From: Pseudopyrenochaeta lycopersici | Lineage: Eukaryota; Ascomycota; Dothideomycetes; Pleosporales; Pseudopyrenochaetaceae | Length of the DNA stretch: 64,000 nucleotides | NCBI GenBank assembly: GCA_003313425.1 | Contig: NHZP01000081.1 | Span: 100,309-164,308 of the forward strand | Direction of reading: 5' to 3' | In this document: positions 11,615-24,261 of the stretch, piece by piece | Position numbering within the stretch: position 1 is the stretch's first letter | Layout: each line of letters starts with the position of its first letter | The notes under the pieces: model-generated | Told to the model about the DNA's origin: nothing | Seen by the model: only the letters and a program-made list of their open reading frames with translations | Database searches by the model: none | Translations under genes and position numbers: made by a program

Positions 11615-11969
11615 CGCAATATAGCAGTAGAACAAAAGAAAACACTACATAATGTAGGACACATCCGTGAAAACAGATCCTCTGTTGTTCTTATATAGAC
11701 ATGTCCATGCTATCTCTGCCAAGACACACTAGTCCCTAGCAGGCAGAGGGCAGCCCATTCCATGACTCTATATTCATAGTCCAATCAGAAGCCTGATTAA
11801 ATAAAATGTGGGTAACCTGAGATCAGATGACCCGCACAGTCCGTGCTTCGTGTTACTTACCAGGGCTCTTGCCTCTAGCCTCTAAAGAGCCTAACCCTTC
11901 GGTACTCCCTCCAGTCGCGGGCAAAGCTTAGAGTAAAGCCGTCGTGGTCCCGAGCGCAAGGCTCTCGAC

Positions 11970-12030
11970 CACTTGACAACTTTCTAGTGAAAGGAATCAT
12001 ATATAGGCGGAACGCCACACTAGAAAGTTG
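11970..12030. repeat. Cassette boundary element B8
   Basis: Same as B1. Confidence 0.92.
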
Positions 12031-12577
12031 TCGTGGCTGGGGAGTGACCTCCCCGCACACCAAGGAATGCCTGAACGGCATGTACCTCCAGAACCGCGCT
12101 AAACTGCGCACAGGGCAACTGACAACTTTTTTTTGCGCCACACCCTGGAGCACTTCGTGATTTTTTTTTGGTTTTTTTTCCAAAATACTGCACGCAAATA
12201 GTAACTACTACCAACCACGCTTCCCTCTGTGCACGCACCCTAACCTGAAGAACAATACTATACTACACACATCAGCTTCACTAACAATAAAATCTAAACC
12301 CTACGTACCGGCTATCTCCAGACATTCGCGCACGTCTACGAGGGGCGGAAGCATGACGAGTAGAGCGTTCTCATCGCAGTCTACCATACAACCACATACG
12401 TACGACAAACCATGTTCTACTAATAGTAAGCGACCCTAACTCTCACACAAATGCATCGTTCTCCTACCAGCGAATAACAATACCGTGCGCTCCCTACCCC
12501 CACACGCTCCGCAGTGAATAGTGCACGCTAAAAAACAGCAGGAAAATGCTATACACTCTGTAGGAACAGGTGGATGG

Positions 12578-13235
12578 CTAACACGAGCTTGCCACCAGCC
12601 ACAGCACTACAACGCCATAGAATACAAGAACAACACTTGTATACGCACGTCGCCTCCGCCCAAAAGACGTGACAGGATAGCTGAGCACAAGCAGGATCCA
12701 GAGTAGTCCCCATACCTGATAGACCACCGCCAACCATGCTAAAAGCGCCCCGAGGCCACCTAACCGGGCGCTACAGCTCCACATAAGACCAACTTGGTCA
12801 AACACAGCAAGAAGAACGAACGCGCTGCTTACCACCACCACCGTGACCACGCTCCACGTGACTGCAAGCCGAACACGGGCAAGACCCTAACCTGTCGTCA
12901 GCGGACTCACACGCCGGGTACAAAGCTCCACTGTAACAAACCAGCCGCCTCCGTCGAAGCCTGCGATAGACACGGCCCGCTGTCCACAGCAGCCACACTA
13001 AAAGGCCTCCTTGGGCATAAGCAAGGGCTGCAACCCATAGCAACACCGCATCGTCCATACCGTACTTAACCAAGTACCTAGAGCGTCACCAACGCACGTC
13101 GAAATCCGACAATACTTCGCCCAACGGCTCCTTCGTAACTGGCACACTGCCAGCTAAGTAGTGGAACACTCCACAACAACAGGCCCACTAGCCAGGCTGA
13201 TCCTCAGCAGGGTACCAACCTGTTCTAATGAACAT
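12578..13235 (-). CDS. Probable multi-exon membrane protein, C8 cargo
   Basis: Identical copy of the gene at 1519-2176, with the same frame changes and hydrophobic stretches. Its exact duplication does not help to decide between introns and decay. Confidence 0.5.
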
Positions 13236-13552
13236 CACACTCCGTGAGCGGGGGGAGGGCCTTCCCCCCCTTATATATATACCTATCCAGCCCTTGCGCG
13301 ACGCCAAGACCACCTAGTCCCTAGATGGCAGAGTCCTGCACACTCCCTGCTGTCCATATTCATAGACCAATTAGATCAAAGATCAAAGAAATCAGGCTCA
13401 GCAACGTCATCTGACAACATATCCATGTCATGCTGCGCTTACTAAGTGCATTGCCCCTAAACTACGAGTAGTTTAACGTTCCACTGCCCACTCCGTAGGC
13501 GGCCAAAGCTTACAGGTAAAGCCGTCGTGGTCCCGAGCGCAAGGCTCTCGAC

Positions 13553-13613
13553 CACTTGACAACTTTCTAGTGAAAGGAATCATATATAGGCGGTTCGCCA
13601 CACTAGAAAGTTG
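13553..13613. repeat. Cassette boundary element B9
   Basis: Same as B2. Confidence 0.92.
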
Positions 13614-13921
13614 AGTCGGGGCCCGTGCACCCCCGAGCCACAGCCCCCAGCGTGACTCTGCATGGCCTCCAGCCACAGGGAAATCGGACTTAGCCAATTT
13701 TTTTTTGAAGAGTGATGTTCCATCCCTAGGGTGCCCACACCCTTCCTGACTGACCTCCGCAACATAACATGTACTATCCATTAGAGTAACACTTTTATTG
13801 TTTACACAATTACTGATAAATATAACTGATATACAGTAAAACAACTACACAAAACCAGAAATAGATTTTAAAAAACTTAATTATGGCCTTCAACGTAGGA
13901 AAATTCTTCCTAAGTTCCACA

Positions 13922-14657
13922 TCATCTACTAAACTTCAAGCCACTGCTCTCTGTCTTCGCAGGTAAAACGCGCACCCACTTATGCACATTCCCTGAAGCT
14001 GCTCCACAACTACCGTCTTCTCCACCAGTAACACGGGGACGAAGACACAATACACAACCTGTACATGCCCTCAAGAAAACACGGTTTTTTAACTCCATGC
14101 GAAACCTGGCACTAGAGAGCCAGGTACTACACTCCGTCTCCCCGCAATTACCTACGGCGACTGGTATACACATAGCATGCCTAACAAGTAAAGGCAATAC
14201 ACATCTACCCAGATCACGTAGCGCTGCTACAGACAGCTCTGATGCAAACACATCAAATGTGGGATTCGAAAAACAGCAGGCATGGTACTGTACACGCACT
14301 ACCAATGCAGGGCTTACAAACCCGCCGTACGCTCCACGCGACACCGGTCGGACTCTATACAGGACCTTCCCAGTATTCTGCACCTCACACAGAACACATA
14401 GACGAAAATCCCTTAACACTGCTCCACAGTTAGTAAACACCTTACATACAACACCACATACGTGTACCTTTTACGTGCCTTTCCAGCGCCACCAGAACGG
14501 TCTCCCTTGGGGAACTGCCACAGCTTCTCTGCATGCAATCCTTGATAACAAAATTCCCTACTTCCTGGCTCCGCTGCAGAATCTCAGAGAGGCTTGGCCT
14601 GCTCTTACAACCGCAGCCCCCTAAAGCGCCTCCAGCGACAACACAACCACATTCCAT
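13922..14657 (-). CDS. Remote TKESG family member, C9
   Basis: Identical copy of C2: exon 1 14657-14468, intron 14467-14419, exon 2 14418-13922, 228 residues. It has a CCAAT palindrome and a TATA box near 14828-14837. Confidence 0.75.
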
Positions 14658-15129
14658 GACAAGCAATACTGGTTATACCTGCTCCACAGCTGTATACCAC
14701 ACTGTCCGGCTTATAACAATAGAATTTGTCCTACAAATAGAGGTGAGTCTCACCACAAAAGAAAAGAGCACAAAGTCCCTTAGAAGCGTGCAACACATCC
14801 GTGCTAACAGCAGAGACGCTGTTGTAGTTATATAGATATCCACCTCCTCTCGCCAGGAGCACCTAGTCCCCAGTTGGCAACATGGTGCCCATTCCATGAA
14901 TCTATGTTCATAGCCCAATCAGTACTCTGATTGAGAGGGTGGTGGGGGCAGGAATGCCACCCACGTGCCCACTACGATCAGATGATCTCGCGCTACGTCC
15001 GTGCGCTAGCGGGCTTACTAGTGCTTATGCCCCCAAACTACAAGTAGTTTGACGCGTCCGCTTCTCGTTCCACTCGTTGGCAAAGCTTACAGTAAAGTGT
15101 CAGGGGTCAAGGAGCGCAAGGCTCCTGAC

Positions 15130-15179
15130 CACTTGACAACTTTCTAGTGAAAGGAATCATATATAGCACTCGAAAGTTG
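15130..15179. repeat. Cassette boundary element B10
   Basis: Same as B3. Confidence 0.92.
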
Positions 15180-15574
15180 TCGGAGGGGGCCCGTGCCCCA
15201 ACATGACCCATGTCTGCGCTCCCCGCGCCACAGCTAACGTGACCCTGCGTGACTGTCAGCCACAGGGAAATTGGACTTAGCCAATTTTTCTGCAGATTCG
15301 ATGTTCCATCTGAAGGGCTCCCACCCTCGATGACTAAGCTCGGCGTCACAAACCCTCTATTATTCTACTCCTATAAAATATACTCAGTATACATTGCTCT
15401 ACCCAACTCCTATTTTTTTCAGTTTGAAAGAAAAGAAAACTAAAAACATAATGCATACAAGTACTTACTTTTAATTCGTAACCCACTGTTTAGAATAACT
15501 CTACAACAGCAACCTTACCAAAAGAACTACACTTAACGTCATAACTGTACTCTCTTGCATAACAAGAGTACAGA

Positions 15575-16369
15575 CTACAACCTAGAGCGTCCGCAACTAA
15601 GCCAAGGGAGATTAGAAGGCTTTACAACACCGGCTCCGTCACTGAGCCCAGTAAACCACCTATTCTCTCCGCCTAAACGTATCCCACTAAACGTATCACA
15701 ACGAGTAAAACGTGGCTGCCCTTCATACAGCAGTCCACAGTCATCACACTCCATAGTCCAGGTGCACCCGCATCCAACGCTACTGGAAAATCGCCCTTGA
15801 TCAAGTGCGTCAAAGAGCGTATCGACCTCCTCCGCCTGCACGAGGTCTCCACGCCGTGTATGAAGATGGCACAGCAAACTGCGCGCCAACACATCCAATG
15901 TCTCTACTGACAGCTCTGCAAAGACAACCATACTACGTACAGTAAAGTCCCTCAACAAACTCACCTTCCAGATGAGAAGTGCCTGCCTAGGAACACTACG
16001 TGCACACAGTTCCTTATAAGCGTTTAAACACCCCGTGTGCTGTTCCTCCACACACTGGGTAGGAAGGCATCCGCTCTCCTTGGTGATCCACCAAGATACA
16101 ACCCCATTGAACTTCACATCACACGTGACCGACGCGCCGCACTCCGCCAACGCTACTACTCTGTCAGTTGGGGGACCTCCCCCTAACTAGAAGAAAGGAA
16201 GTATCCACTTACTGTGAATGTGCCTCCGCACCCACTCCATGTGATTGTCAGATGGTGACAATACACGAACAGTAGCCCCTTCAACAAGGCTGTCCAGCCA
16301 ACTTCGTACGTGGACACCCAGTACACCAACGTCCATAACCGCGTTACTGCCTCCAGCGTGTGACTCCAT
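15575..16369 (-). CDS. TKESG family protein, C10 (copy of C3)
   Basis: Exon 1 is 16369-16213, the intron 16212-16153, and exon 2 16152-15575; 244 residues, identical to C3 and C36. Its right neighbour is C11, where the C3 copy has C4. Confidence 0.87.
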
Positions 16370-16711
16370 CACAGTATCGTAAAAGAAGTGTTCTATAAAA
16401 ACACACTCCGTAGCAACAGATTCTCTGTTATTATATATAGGCATATCCATCCTGTTCTTTGCCAAGACACGCTAGTCCCTAGAGAGCAGCGGACTGCCTA
16501 GTCCCTACGTCCATATTCATAGACCAATCAAATGATTGATTGATAAAAAGAGTGGCAACCCATGGTCATCTGACTCACATATCCATGTCATGCTTTGCTT
16601 ACCGGGGTCTCTTGCCCTAAACCCCAGGTGGTTTAACGCTTCGCTGTTCCCTCCAGTCACGGCCAGAGCTTAGAGTAAAGCCGTCGTGGTCCCGAGCGCA
16701 AGGCTCCTGAC

Positions 16712-16772
16712 CACTTGACAACTTTCTAGTGAAAGGAATCATATATAGGCAAAACGCCACACTAGAAAGTTG
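16712..16772. repeat. Cassette boundary element B11
   Basis: The left flank is identical to B4 but the right arm is the long GGCAAAACGCC form, so B4 and B11 differ only to the right of the shared core. Confidence 0.93.
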
Positions 16773-17159
16773 ACGTGGCTGAAAAATTTTTCAGCACCCC
16801 GGTAAAACGTGACCTCCAGCCACAGCAAAAATGGACTTACGCATTTTTCTTGAAGGTTTGATGTTCCATCCCAGGGCGCCCACACCCTTACTGACTGACC
16901 TCCGCCCTCAACACACTCCATTGTTCCTGACACAAATACATACATGTATACATCCCTACTACAAAAATATATAGTAGTAATTCAACCCAGAATAACCTAC
17001 TCACAGAGTACAAATTTCCATAATAAGGATCTTCGTTACGCATTTAAAAATTACGTAGAGACCAAATCGAGTACTCAAAAACTACTATAGCTAATAGAGT
17101 ACTCAGACGCATCCCATAGAATACTGCATACCCTACTGCCGCTTCACGTTAACGTAACA

Positions 17160-17709
17160 TTACTTACGCAGCCCTACAGCTGCACCAACACATCCAGCCC
17201 GATAGGCAGCCGCGAGAAACCGCACTTCTGCTAACATGACACGCTCGGAGAGAACATCCGCCAAACGCTTCGCAGTTTCCGCATCCAATGTCGCAAGGTT
17301 CCATCGCTCCATCACATCCCTAAGCACACCTTCGAGATTACCACGCGACACTGGAACAACACTGCGCGATGTAGGTCCCCCGGACGCACCAGCTCCCGAC
17401 TGAATGTAGAGTGTTAACACATAGTACAACACAAATACAACAAAAGCACATATCACACACCTCCACTGCGTTATGTGCAGAACCTTGCACGCTGCCGGGC
17501 CCCCCGACAAAGCGAACTCCATTGAACAGATGCGCCGCAACATCTGAACCAGACGAAGGGCCAGCTCCACTACCCCCATTGAAAGCGCCTGGCCTTCCTT
17601 CAGCATTCGCCAAATACCCAGTCGGCCCCGTCGAAGGAGCACGACGACTGTAACCAGCGGTGTCCACCGTAGGCTCATCGCCAGTATAATTGGTTCCCCA
17701 AGTATCCAT
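17160..17709 (-). CDS. Probable single-span membrane protein, C11 cargo
   Basis: Two overlapping frames fit one spliced gene. From ATG 17709 a Gly/Ser/Pro-rich N-terminus (MDTWGTNYTGDEPTVDTAGY and on) is open to about 17500. The next frame then gives a membrane span (CVICAFVVFVLYYVLTLYI) and a soluble helical tail (GNLEGVLRDVMERWNLATLD to VGLRK, stop at 17160). A 52- or 43-base intron ending at an ATAACGCAG acceptor would join the frames, but its donor is weak, so a frameshift is also possible. No family similarity and no function assigned. No normal TATA box was found upstream. An open stretch at 17675-18079 with a hydrophobic segment may be a further 5' exon. Confidence 0.5.
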
Positions 17710-18296
17710 ACTCAACAAACGTCCGTATTACCGTTGTAGTCTCTTTATTCGCTACACAAAGAAAGAATGGGAAAAGATCCTTCGATGCCTTCCCAAAAAC
17801 CGCGCAAACGCTCCACTTTAAGACGCGTGGAAAAGAGAGCCGCGCCGCACAGCACCACCTTCCGCAAAGACAACTTTCATTGTCCAGGGTACATGCCCTC
17901 TCCAAGACGGCACTCCATGCCAACAGAGGACCGAAAATGGTCCCACGGAGACAAACAATAAGCGCTACCACGCCGCACGCATGTGCAACCACGCCGCGCA
18001 CACGCGCCAACTCAACAACATTGCCTCCGCAACAAAGGTACGACCCGCGGTATGAGCGCGGCTGGGCAGCCCACTCCATGACGTCTATGGCCATAGACAA
18101 AGATGAAAGAAATTGGGGCCAAGCGTGCCCCCCAAATGCAACCCATGGTCAGATGACCCGCACTGTCCGTGCTTTGTATTGCTTACAGGGGTCTTTGCCC
18201 CTAGCCTACAAGTAGTCTAACCCTTCGGTACTCCCTCCAGTCGTGGGCAAAGCTTACAGGTAAAGTGTCCAGGGTCTCCAGCGCAAGGCTGGTGAC

Positions 18297-18357
18297 CACT
18301 TGACAACTTTCTAGTGAAAGGAATCATATATAGGCAAAACGCCACACTAGAAAGTTG
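18297..18357. repeat. Cassette boundary element B12
   Basis: Long GGCAAAACGCC form; CCAGC/GCTGG left hairpin. Confidence 0.92.
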
Positions 18358-18730
18358 AGGGAGGGTCTGTGCGCGAAATCCGCGCCACACCCAGCTGACC
18401 CAACGTGCCCTCCAGCCACAACAAAATTGGACATAGCCAATTTTTGAGAGATGGTGTTCCATCCTGAGGGCTCCCACCCTTACTGACTGACCTCCGCCAT
18501 ACAAATTCTTTACTACTCATACTACTGTAGTTAGCACAGATTCATACAGTATACAATGACTTTATTTTAACAAAAAATAAAAAAATTCGATACACAATCG
18601 TTACTTACAATTACCAAATATACCCAAACAAATTATCTCCATAAATATGCTAGGCACCCATCTCCTACTGAGATATATTATTACCATTACATGGACACAG
18701 GGACTAGGTAATCTTACCATCACGATATTC

Positions 18731-19522
18731 TTACCAAGAACGAGTGCAACTCAACCAGTTCCTGCCAGACGGTAGTACTGCTCCCACAGCGTCACTGATC
18801 CCAGTAAACCAGTAACACTTCCCGAATGGCCTTACCCCAGAAAACCCATTCAAACGAAGAAACCTCGATGAAATCCGGTGCGCACACACACAAGGCTGAC
18901 AGATTCTGTACAAAGTACACGCGCAATCCACCCGCGTACTATAGTACCCAATGCTTAAAAACTGCATTAGTCCCTCCATGCTTACAGCATCTACAACTTG
19001 CCCACCAGGCAATCTAATTCTAGGCAGTACCCGCTGTACGACAACATCCAGTGTCTCTAGGGAGAGCTTCGCAAATATAACACGGCTCCGCACCACGCCA
19101 TTCCAACTCGTATCCACCTTGAGGACAAGAAGCGCCTGCTGGGTACCCCCCGAGGCACTGAGTTCCTGGTAATCCTCAAAACACTCCATGCGTTGTTGTT
19201 CGGTACATTGACGGGGAAGGCGTCCGCTCTCCTTGGTAATCGACCAAGCTTGTCTTCCCGACGCATCAACATACGCCATGAGAGAGACATGCTGCTCCAC
19301 CAGCACTGTGATGACGTTAGTTGGGCATCGGCCAACCTATCGTGTGTCTAGGGGAAAAGAAAAACACTGACTGTGCACGTGATCTCTCACGCGTTGCAGT
19401 TCCACAGCTGTCTCTACAGACAATGAACAGGAACTCCCTTCCTGTAACTGACGCACAATAGATAAGAAGCTTATGGTAGCACTGGCTCCCGCCATAGTGC
19501 CCTGTCCAGAGCGCGACTCCAT
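18731..19522 (-). CDS. TKESG family protein, C12
   Basis: Exon 1 is 19522-19372, the intron 19371-19306 (GTCAGT donor, AACTAAC branch), and exon 2 19305-18731; 241 residues. The signature reads WSITKESG (second Trp lost). DCACTLYRIC-x2-C is intact. TATA at 19587-19594. A 3' UTR donor GTAAGT and an AATAAA lie downstream of the stop. Confidence 0.87.
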
Positions 19523-19866
19523 CGCATGTGTAGTAAAAAAACTACATATTGTAAAACATATCCATGAACACAGATCCTCTGTTGTTATTATATACCTCTA
19601 TCTATGGCACCGCCAAGAGAAACTACTACATAGCAGGCAGTGTTGTGCCCCTTCCATGAATCTATATCCATAGACCAATCAAATCTTAGATTTAACAAAT
19701 GTGGCAACCCACAGATCAGATGATCTCGCGCTACGTCCGTGCTTCGGCTTGCTTACTAAGTGCAGAGGCCCTAAACCCCAAGTGGTTTAACACTTCGTTA
19801 CTCCCTCCAGTCATGGGCTCCGCTTACGTGTAAAGTGACAAGGGTAAGGAGCGCAAGGCTCCTGAC

Positions 19867-19914
19867 CACTTGACAACTTTCTAGTGAAAGGAATCATATA
19901 TACACAAGAAAGTT
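19867..19914. repeat. Cassette boundary element B13
   Basis: Shortest form: TATATACACA then AGAAAGTTG. GGAGC left hairpin. Confidence 0.92.
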
Positions 19915-20306
19915 GTCGGAGGGGCCCGTGCGCGCAACATTCGCGCCACAGCTGACTCTCCCGAGCCACACCCATGTGACTTAGTGTGCCCTCCAGCCAC
20001 TGTTCCTGTGGACTTAGCCAATTTTTTTTCCTGAGCGAAGGGCATCCACACCCTTACTAATCAAGCTTCGCACCACAACTTCTTTGATGTTCTTGCTTTC
20101 TACAAAACCTACACAATATAATCAGCATATATACTATAGTATAGAAACAGTTCATTAAAACAAAATAAATACAAGGACATACCTATTTACCATTACAACC
20201 TATTATACTACTTAGTATTGCAGAGCATACTAGATACTAAGGACAGAGACCCTCCTACTACTACCTCTGTCTGCGCCCTCCTACATCAAATTTACATTGA
20301 TTGTAA

Positions 20307-21088
20307 CTACTGCCAAAGGCAACCTAACCAGTCCTCACCACCTGGGAGTATAACGCCTACCGCATCGCTGACCCCAGTGAACCAACTTTTGGCACTACAT
20401 GGGTTGAGACACAGAAACCTCTTCTGCACGATAAACCGTGGCGGCATACACTTGGCCGATGCACAAGGCTCACACATCCTACCCGACATGCACCCGCAGT
20501 CTACCCGCGTACTGTAGTACCCTGAGCCTAACTCACACAGCAGCGCTTTAACAGCAAGGACGCCCGCCCTCTGCCCTTCTGGTAGGATGAGAAGGGGTAG
20601 GATGCGTTCCACGACCACATCGAGTGCCTCTACTGAAAGCTCCGCAAACACAACAGAGCTCCCCACCTGACCACAATCCGGATACAAGGTGTCCACCTTA
20701 AGAACCAGAAGGGACTGCAGCGTGCTAGTACCCTGTACACTACGCTCTCCAAACTCATCTAAGCAAAGCGCGTGCTGTTGCTCTAAGCACTGCCGTGGAG
20801 GTTGCCCACTCTCTTTGGTCACCCACCAGGAGTGTCTACCTAAAGAGTCCACGTGAACCGTGAGAGACACATTGCGTTCCACAAGCTCTACTACTCCGTT
20901 AGTGGAGAGTCCCCCAACTTTCTGGTGAAAGGAAGTATCCACTTACCGTCCATGTGCCTCCGCACCCATTGCAGATTGTTGGCTGTCCCAGGGAAGGGCT
21001 CCCCCTTGCTACCTGATACAAAGGTATCAAAAGATAACATACTACTAGCGGAGACCATAGTAGTACCGTACCTAGTATGCGACTCCAT
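20307..21088 (-). CDS. TKESG family protein, C13
   Basis: Exon 1 is 21088-20947 (VRRH type, GSKGEPFPGTANN), the intron 20946-20888 (GTAAGT donor, CACTAAC branch), and exon 2 20887-20307; 240 residues. SWWVTKESG and DCGCMSGRMC-x2-C are intact. Identical copy at 39217-39998. Confidence 0.88.
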
Positions 21089-21137
21089 CGCCGGGAAAAA
21101 CCATAGTCCCTTAGAAGCGTGCAACACATCCGTGCTA

Positions 21138-21270
21138 ACAGCAGAGACGCTGTTGTAATTATATAGATATCTACCATGGTCTCCGCCAAGGAATGCTAGT
21201 CCCTAGTAAGCGAAGAAACGCACACTCCCTATGTCTACGTCCATAGACCAATCAGAAAGCTGATTGAAAG
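21138..21270 (-). promoter_or_regulatory. Canonical cassette promoter (C13 example)
   Basis: Reading upstream from the gene: a leader hairpin ACAGC...GCTGT (21138-21153), a TATA box at 21159-21166, the box CTAGTCCCTAG (about 21196-21206) next to GCCAAG, and an inverted CCAAT palindrome CAATCAG-AAAG-CTGATTG (21249-21266). The same order recurs in almost all cassettes. The leader hairpin stem varies between cassettes (GGGGA/TCCCC, AACAG/CTGTT, CAGC/GCTG) yet stays paired. Confidence 0.75.
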
Positions 21271-21437
21271 AAAATGCGGCACAGCAAGGTCAAGTGACCC
21301 GCACAGTCCGTGCTCTGCTCTGCTTACAGGGGGCAGCGCCTCTAAACTAATTCTAGTTTAACCCTTCGGTACTCCCTCCAGTCGTAGGCTCTGCTTAGAT
21401 GTAAAGTGTCCAGGATCAGAAGCGCAAGGCTCCTGAC

Positions 21438-21498
21438 CACTTGACAACTTTCTAGTGAAAGGAATCATATAAGGGCGAAACGCCACACTAGAAAGTTG
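21438..21498. repeat. Cassette boundary element B14 (right-side variant)
   Basis: It reads CATATAAGGGCG where all others have CATATATA. The copy of the left-hand cassette at B26 lacks this change, so exchange happened to its left. Confidence 0.92.
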
Positions 21499-22134
21499 AC
21501 GTGGCTGAAAAATTTTTCAGCACCCCGGTAAAACGTGACCTCCAGCCACAACAAAATCGGACATAGCCAATTTCTGAGAGATGGTTTTCCATCTTCAGGG
21601 CTCCCACCCTTACTGACTGACCTCCGCCATACAAATTCTTCGTTGCTTTTCCTAACGCAACACGTTACTACACATATATATAGAGAAAATATTTTATAGT
21701 TAAAAAAAAAAAAAAAAAATAATCCTAGTCTATTCTACATAAACAATATACATAGTAAGAGTATTTTTACAGAATACTACTACTAAACAATAGTTCTAGG
21801 TATCCGATACCTACATAACTACATTAAAACACAGTCCCTATGATAGAAGTATAGGCCCATTGCCTACCTACATAAGTCATGAACACATTCAAGTACTCTA
21901 CTACAATACTCCATAAACCTAGTCCCCAAATATGCACCTACCATACATAAGAAAAAGTGTACACACTAACAATAGATAAAGACACACTTACGTGACTACA
22001 AAACATGTCTTCATAAGCCCTTATCGAGATAGGCCATCACGATACTCGCAACACGCTCCACACCTTGCGCACAGGGACAAACCACTCCATACGTTATCAG
22101 CCCTATGTCTACTCCGCACATCCATACGGAACAA

Positions 22135-22534
22135 TCAACTACGTAACGTAAACGGTACACTCGTTTGCTTTGTAACCAACGTAGCCCGTGGAGCTCTACC
22201 AAGCGCTACCTCTAGTGACACCAAGAGAGACATGGCAGCGGTGACGCGGCTGTCACCATCTTCTCTCGCAATAATCTCCCATTGATCCTCCCCGTCTCGC
22301 GTGTACACATGTACTAAACACGCTTCCCAGCAACTTTGCTTATCGTCGGTAATCCAAGTGACCTCCCACTCGCCCGACATGGGCATATACAACAGTGAAG
22401 CGACGCCTACACGCCGCAACATTAGTAACCACCCTGCAAACAGTTCCACACACTCCGCAATACACGGAGAGATTACACATACTGATCGCCTGATCGGCAA
22501 TAGTGCGAGCCTCACGCACATCAGACAACATCAT
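22135..22534 (-). CDS. Highly diverged TKESG-type protein, C14
   Basis: Exon 1 is 22534-22483, the intron 22482-22407 (76 bases, GTATGT donor, TTACTAAT branch, GTGTAG acceptor, phase 1 as in the family), and exon 2 22406-22135; 107 residues. I chose ATG 22534 because the TATA box (22598-22605) sits about 67 bases upstream; ATG 22597 would overlap it. SLLYMPMSGEWEVTWITDDKQ lines up with SLTVHV-SG-WWVTKESG, and VTAAMSLLVSLEVALG with the FAELSVEALDV helix. The Cys motif is absent from this frame, and an extra 3' exon is possible. Confidence 0.6.
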
Positions 22535-23013
22535 GTTGATAACAACAGAGCACGATAAAAGCTCCGCTACCCAAAGCAACGCCGTGGCATGCTCCATTTA
22601 TAGGCAGTCCTGCCAACAGCACTCCATGCTCAAGCGACGCCCGCACCTAAGCTTAGCGTACGGTAGGAACGGCCACTCCAAGAGGCCTACCAAAGGGACT
22701 GCGGCAGTACCCAACTGATACCCTCCGGGACAACTACCGCAGAGCATCCACTACAGTCTCTATACCAAGACTATTATTCCATAATGCGCCCACTCCGTTG
22801 TGTCCATAACTATGAACATCTGGTCCGTGTGAGGGCAGGGGTGCTCCTCACGTGCAACCTGAGGTCAGATGACCCGCGACGTCCGTGCTTCGGCTTGCTT
22901 AGCTAGTGCTTATGCCGTAGTCTTTAAAAAGCCTAACGCGTCCGCTTCTCGTTCCACTCGTTGGCAAAGCTTACAGGTAAAGTGTCCAGGGTAACCAGCG
23001 CAAGGCTGGTGAC

Positions 23014-23074
23014 CACTTGACAACTTTCTAGTGAAAGGAATCATATATAGGCTGCGCCACACTAGAAAAGTTGA
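23014..23074. repeat. Cassette boundary element B15
   Basis: GGCTGCGCC form; CCAGC left hairpin. Confidence 0.92.
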
Positions 23075-23469
23075 GGAGTGGCTGAAAATTTTTTTCAGCT
23101 CCCCCAACACGTGACTTCCAGCCACAACAAAAATGAACTTAGCCATTTTTTCGAGAGGTCTGATGTTCCATCCCAGGGCGTCCACACACCCTTAACAATA
23201 TTGCAAGGCAATACAAAAATCCCTTATTTGTTTCGAAGACCTAACCATTACGACATTAGCTTTTTCTTCTACAATTTGAGAATACTATTCTGCTCCCTAC
23301 AGAATTTACATACCTAAACCCGCATACACAGAGAATATGTGTCAACACGCTTCACGATACCACCACCGATTCGGAAATAAAACAAAGCCTGTTTCTCCAC
23401 AATCAATTACCATCAGTAATAGCCCTCCTAACTACTAGTCCATGTTCCTCAATAACGAACTACATTGAC

Positions 23470-24261
23470 TCACTTAAGGGATAAATCGCAACTCATCCAG
23501 TTCACTGAATACGGCTGTAATAGTCCCACAGCATGACTAATGCCAGCAAACCAAACGGATTCCCCGAACGGCCATACTCCAGAAAATCCATTCAACAAAA
23601 GAAACCTTGGCGACATACGCTGTACTGATGCACAACGCCTACAAATTCCATGTAGTCTGCATGCGCACTTCACAGATGTAGAAAAGCCACCTAGTGACAA
23701 AGTATCAAACAGTGCCTCCACAACTACAGCATCCGCCGTATGACCATCAGGTGATCGTGTTACAAGAGGTAGAATACGCTCCACAAGCACATCCAATGCC
23801 TCTACCGAGAGTTGAGCAAAAGCAACTAAGCTCCGCACCTCCCCATCCTGGGCTACGTCAACTTTCAGCACAAGAACCGACTGCCGAGTGGCCCCCTGGG
23901 CATAGAACTCATTGAACTCATCGAGACACTCCGTGTGTGGTCCATCCCATATACACTCGCGAGGGAGATATCCACTCTCCCTGGTAAGCCACCAATAGGG
24001 TTCGCTATCCAGACCCGAATAGCAAGTCACTGACACAGCTTGCTCCACCAGCTCTACAACTCTATTAGTTAGCGTTCTAACTAACTAAGTAGCAAAGAAC
24101 AGTACAAACGTACTACCAATGTGCCTCCGCGCCCATTGCAGATTGGTAGCTGTCCCCGCAAAGGGATTCCCCTTGCAACCAGACACAAGCTTGTCAAGGG
24201 ATGGCATACGACTATCGTCTATAGCCCACAACTCCATAAGCTTCCCAGGTTGCGATACCAT
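23470..24261 (-). CDS. TKESG family protein, C15
   Basis: Exon 1 is 24261-24114 (GCKGNPFAGTATN, ARRHIGS), the intron 24113-24054 (GTACGT donor), and exon 2 24053-23470; 243 residues. The signature is YWWLTRESG, with Arg for Lys. The Cys motif is KCACRLHGIC-x2-C. TATA-like TCTATAAC at 24310-24316. Identical copy at 47103-47894. Confidence 0.87.

Larger units (their letters stand above)
11060..16745. repeat. Second copy of a block of at least 5.69 kb (also at 1-5686)
   Basis: All the bases I compared are the same at an offset of 11059, covering part of C7 and all of C8, C9 and C10. Identity ends inside B11/B4. Its left end lies beyond the window for the first copy. Confidence 0.93.

Noticed and set aside
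17485..17502. An 18-base intron in C11 (GTTCTG to GCAG)
   Set aside because: Its length does not bring the two frames into register; a 43- or 52-base intron does.
22535..22597. ATG at 22597 as the start of C14
   Set aside because: It overlaps the TATAAATGG box, which in C18 and C19 sits 70-95 bases before the start; ATG 22534 fits better.
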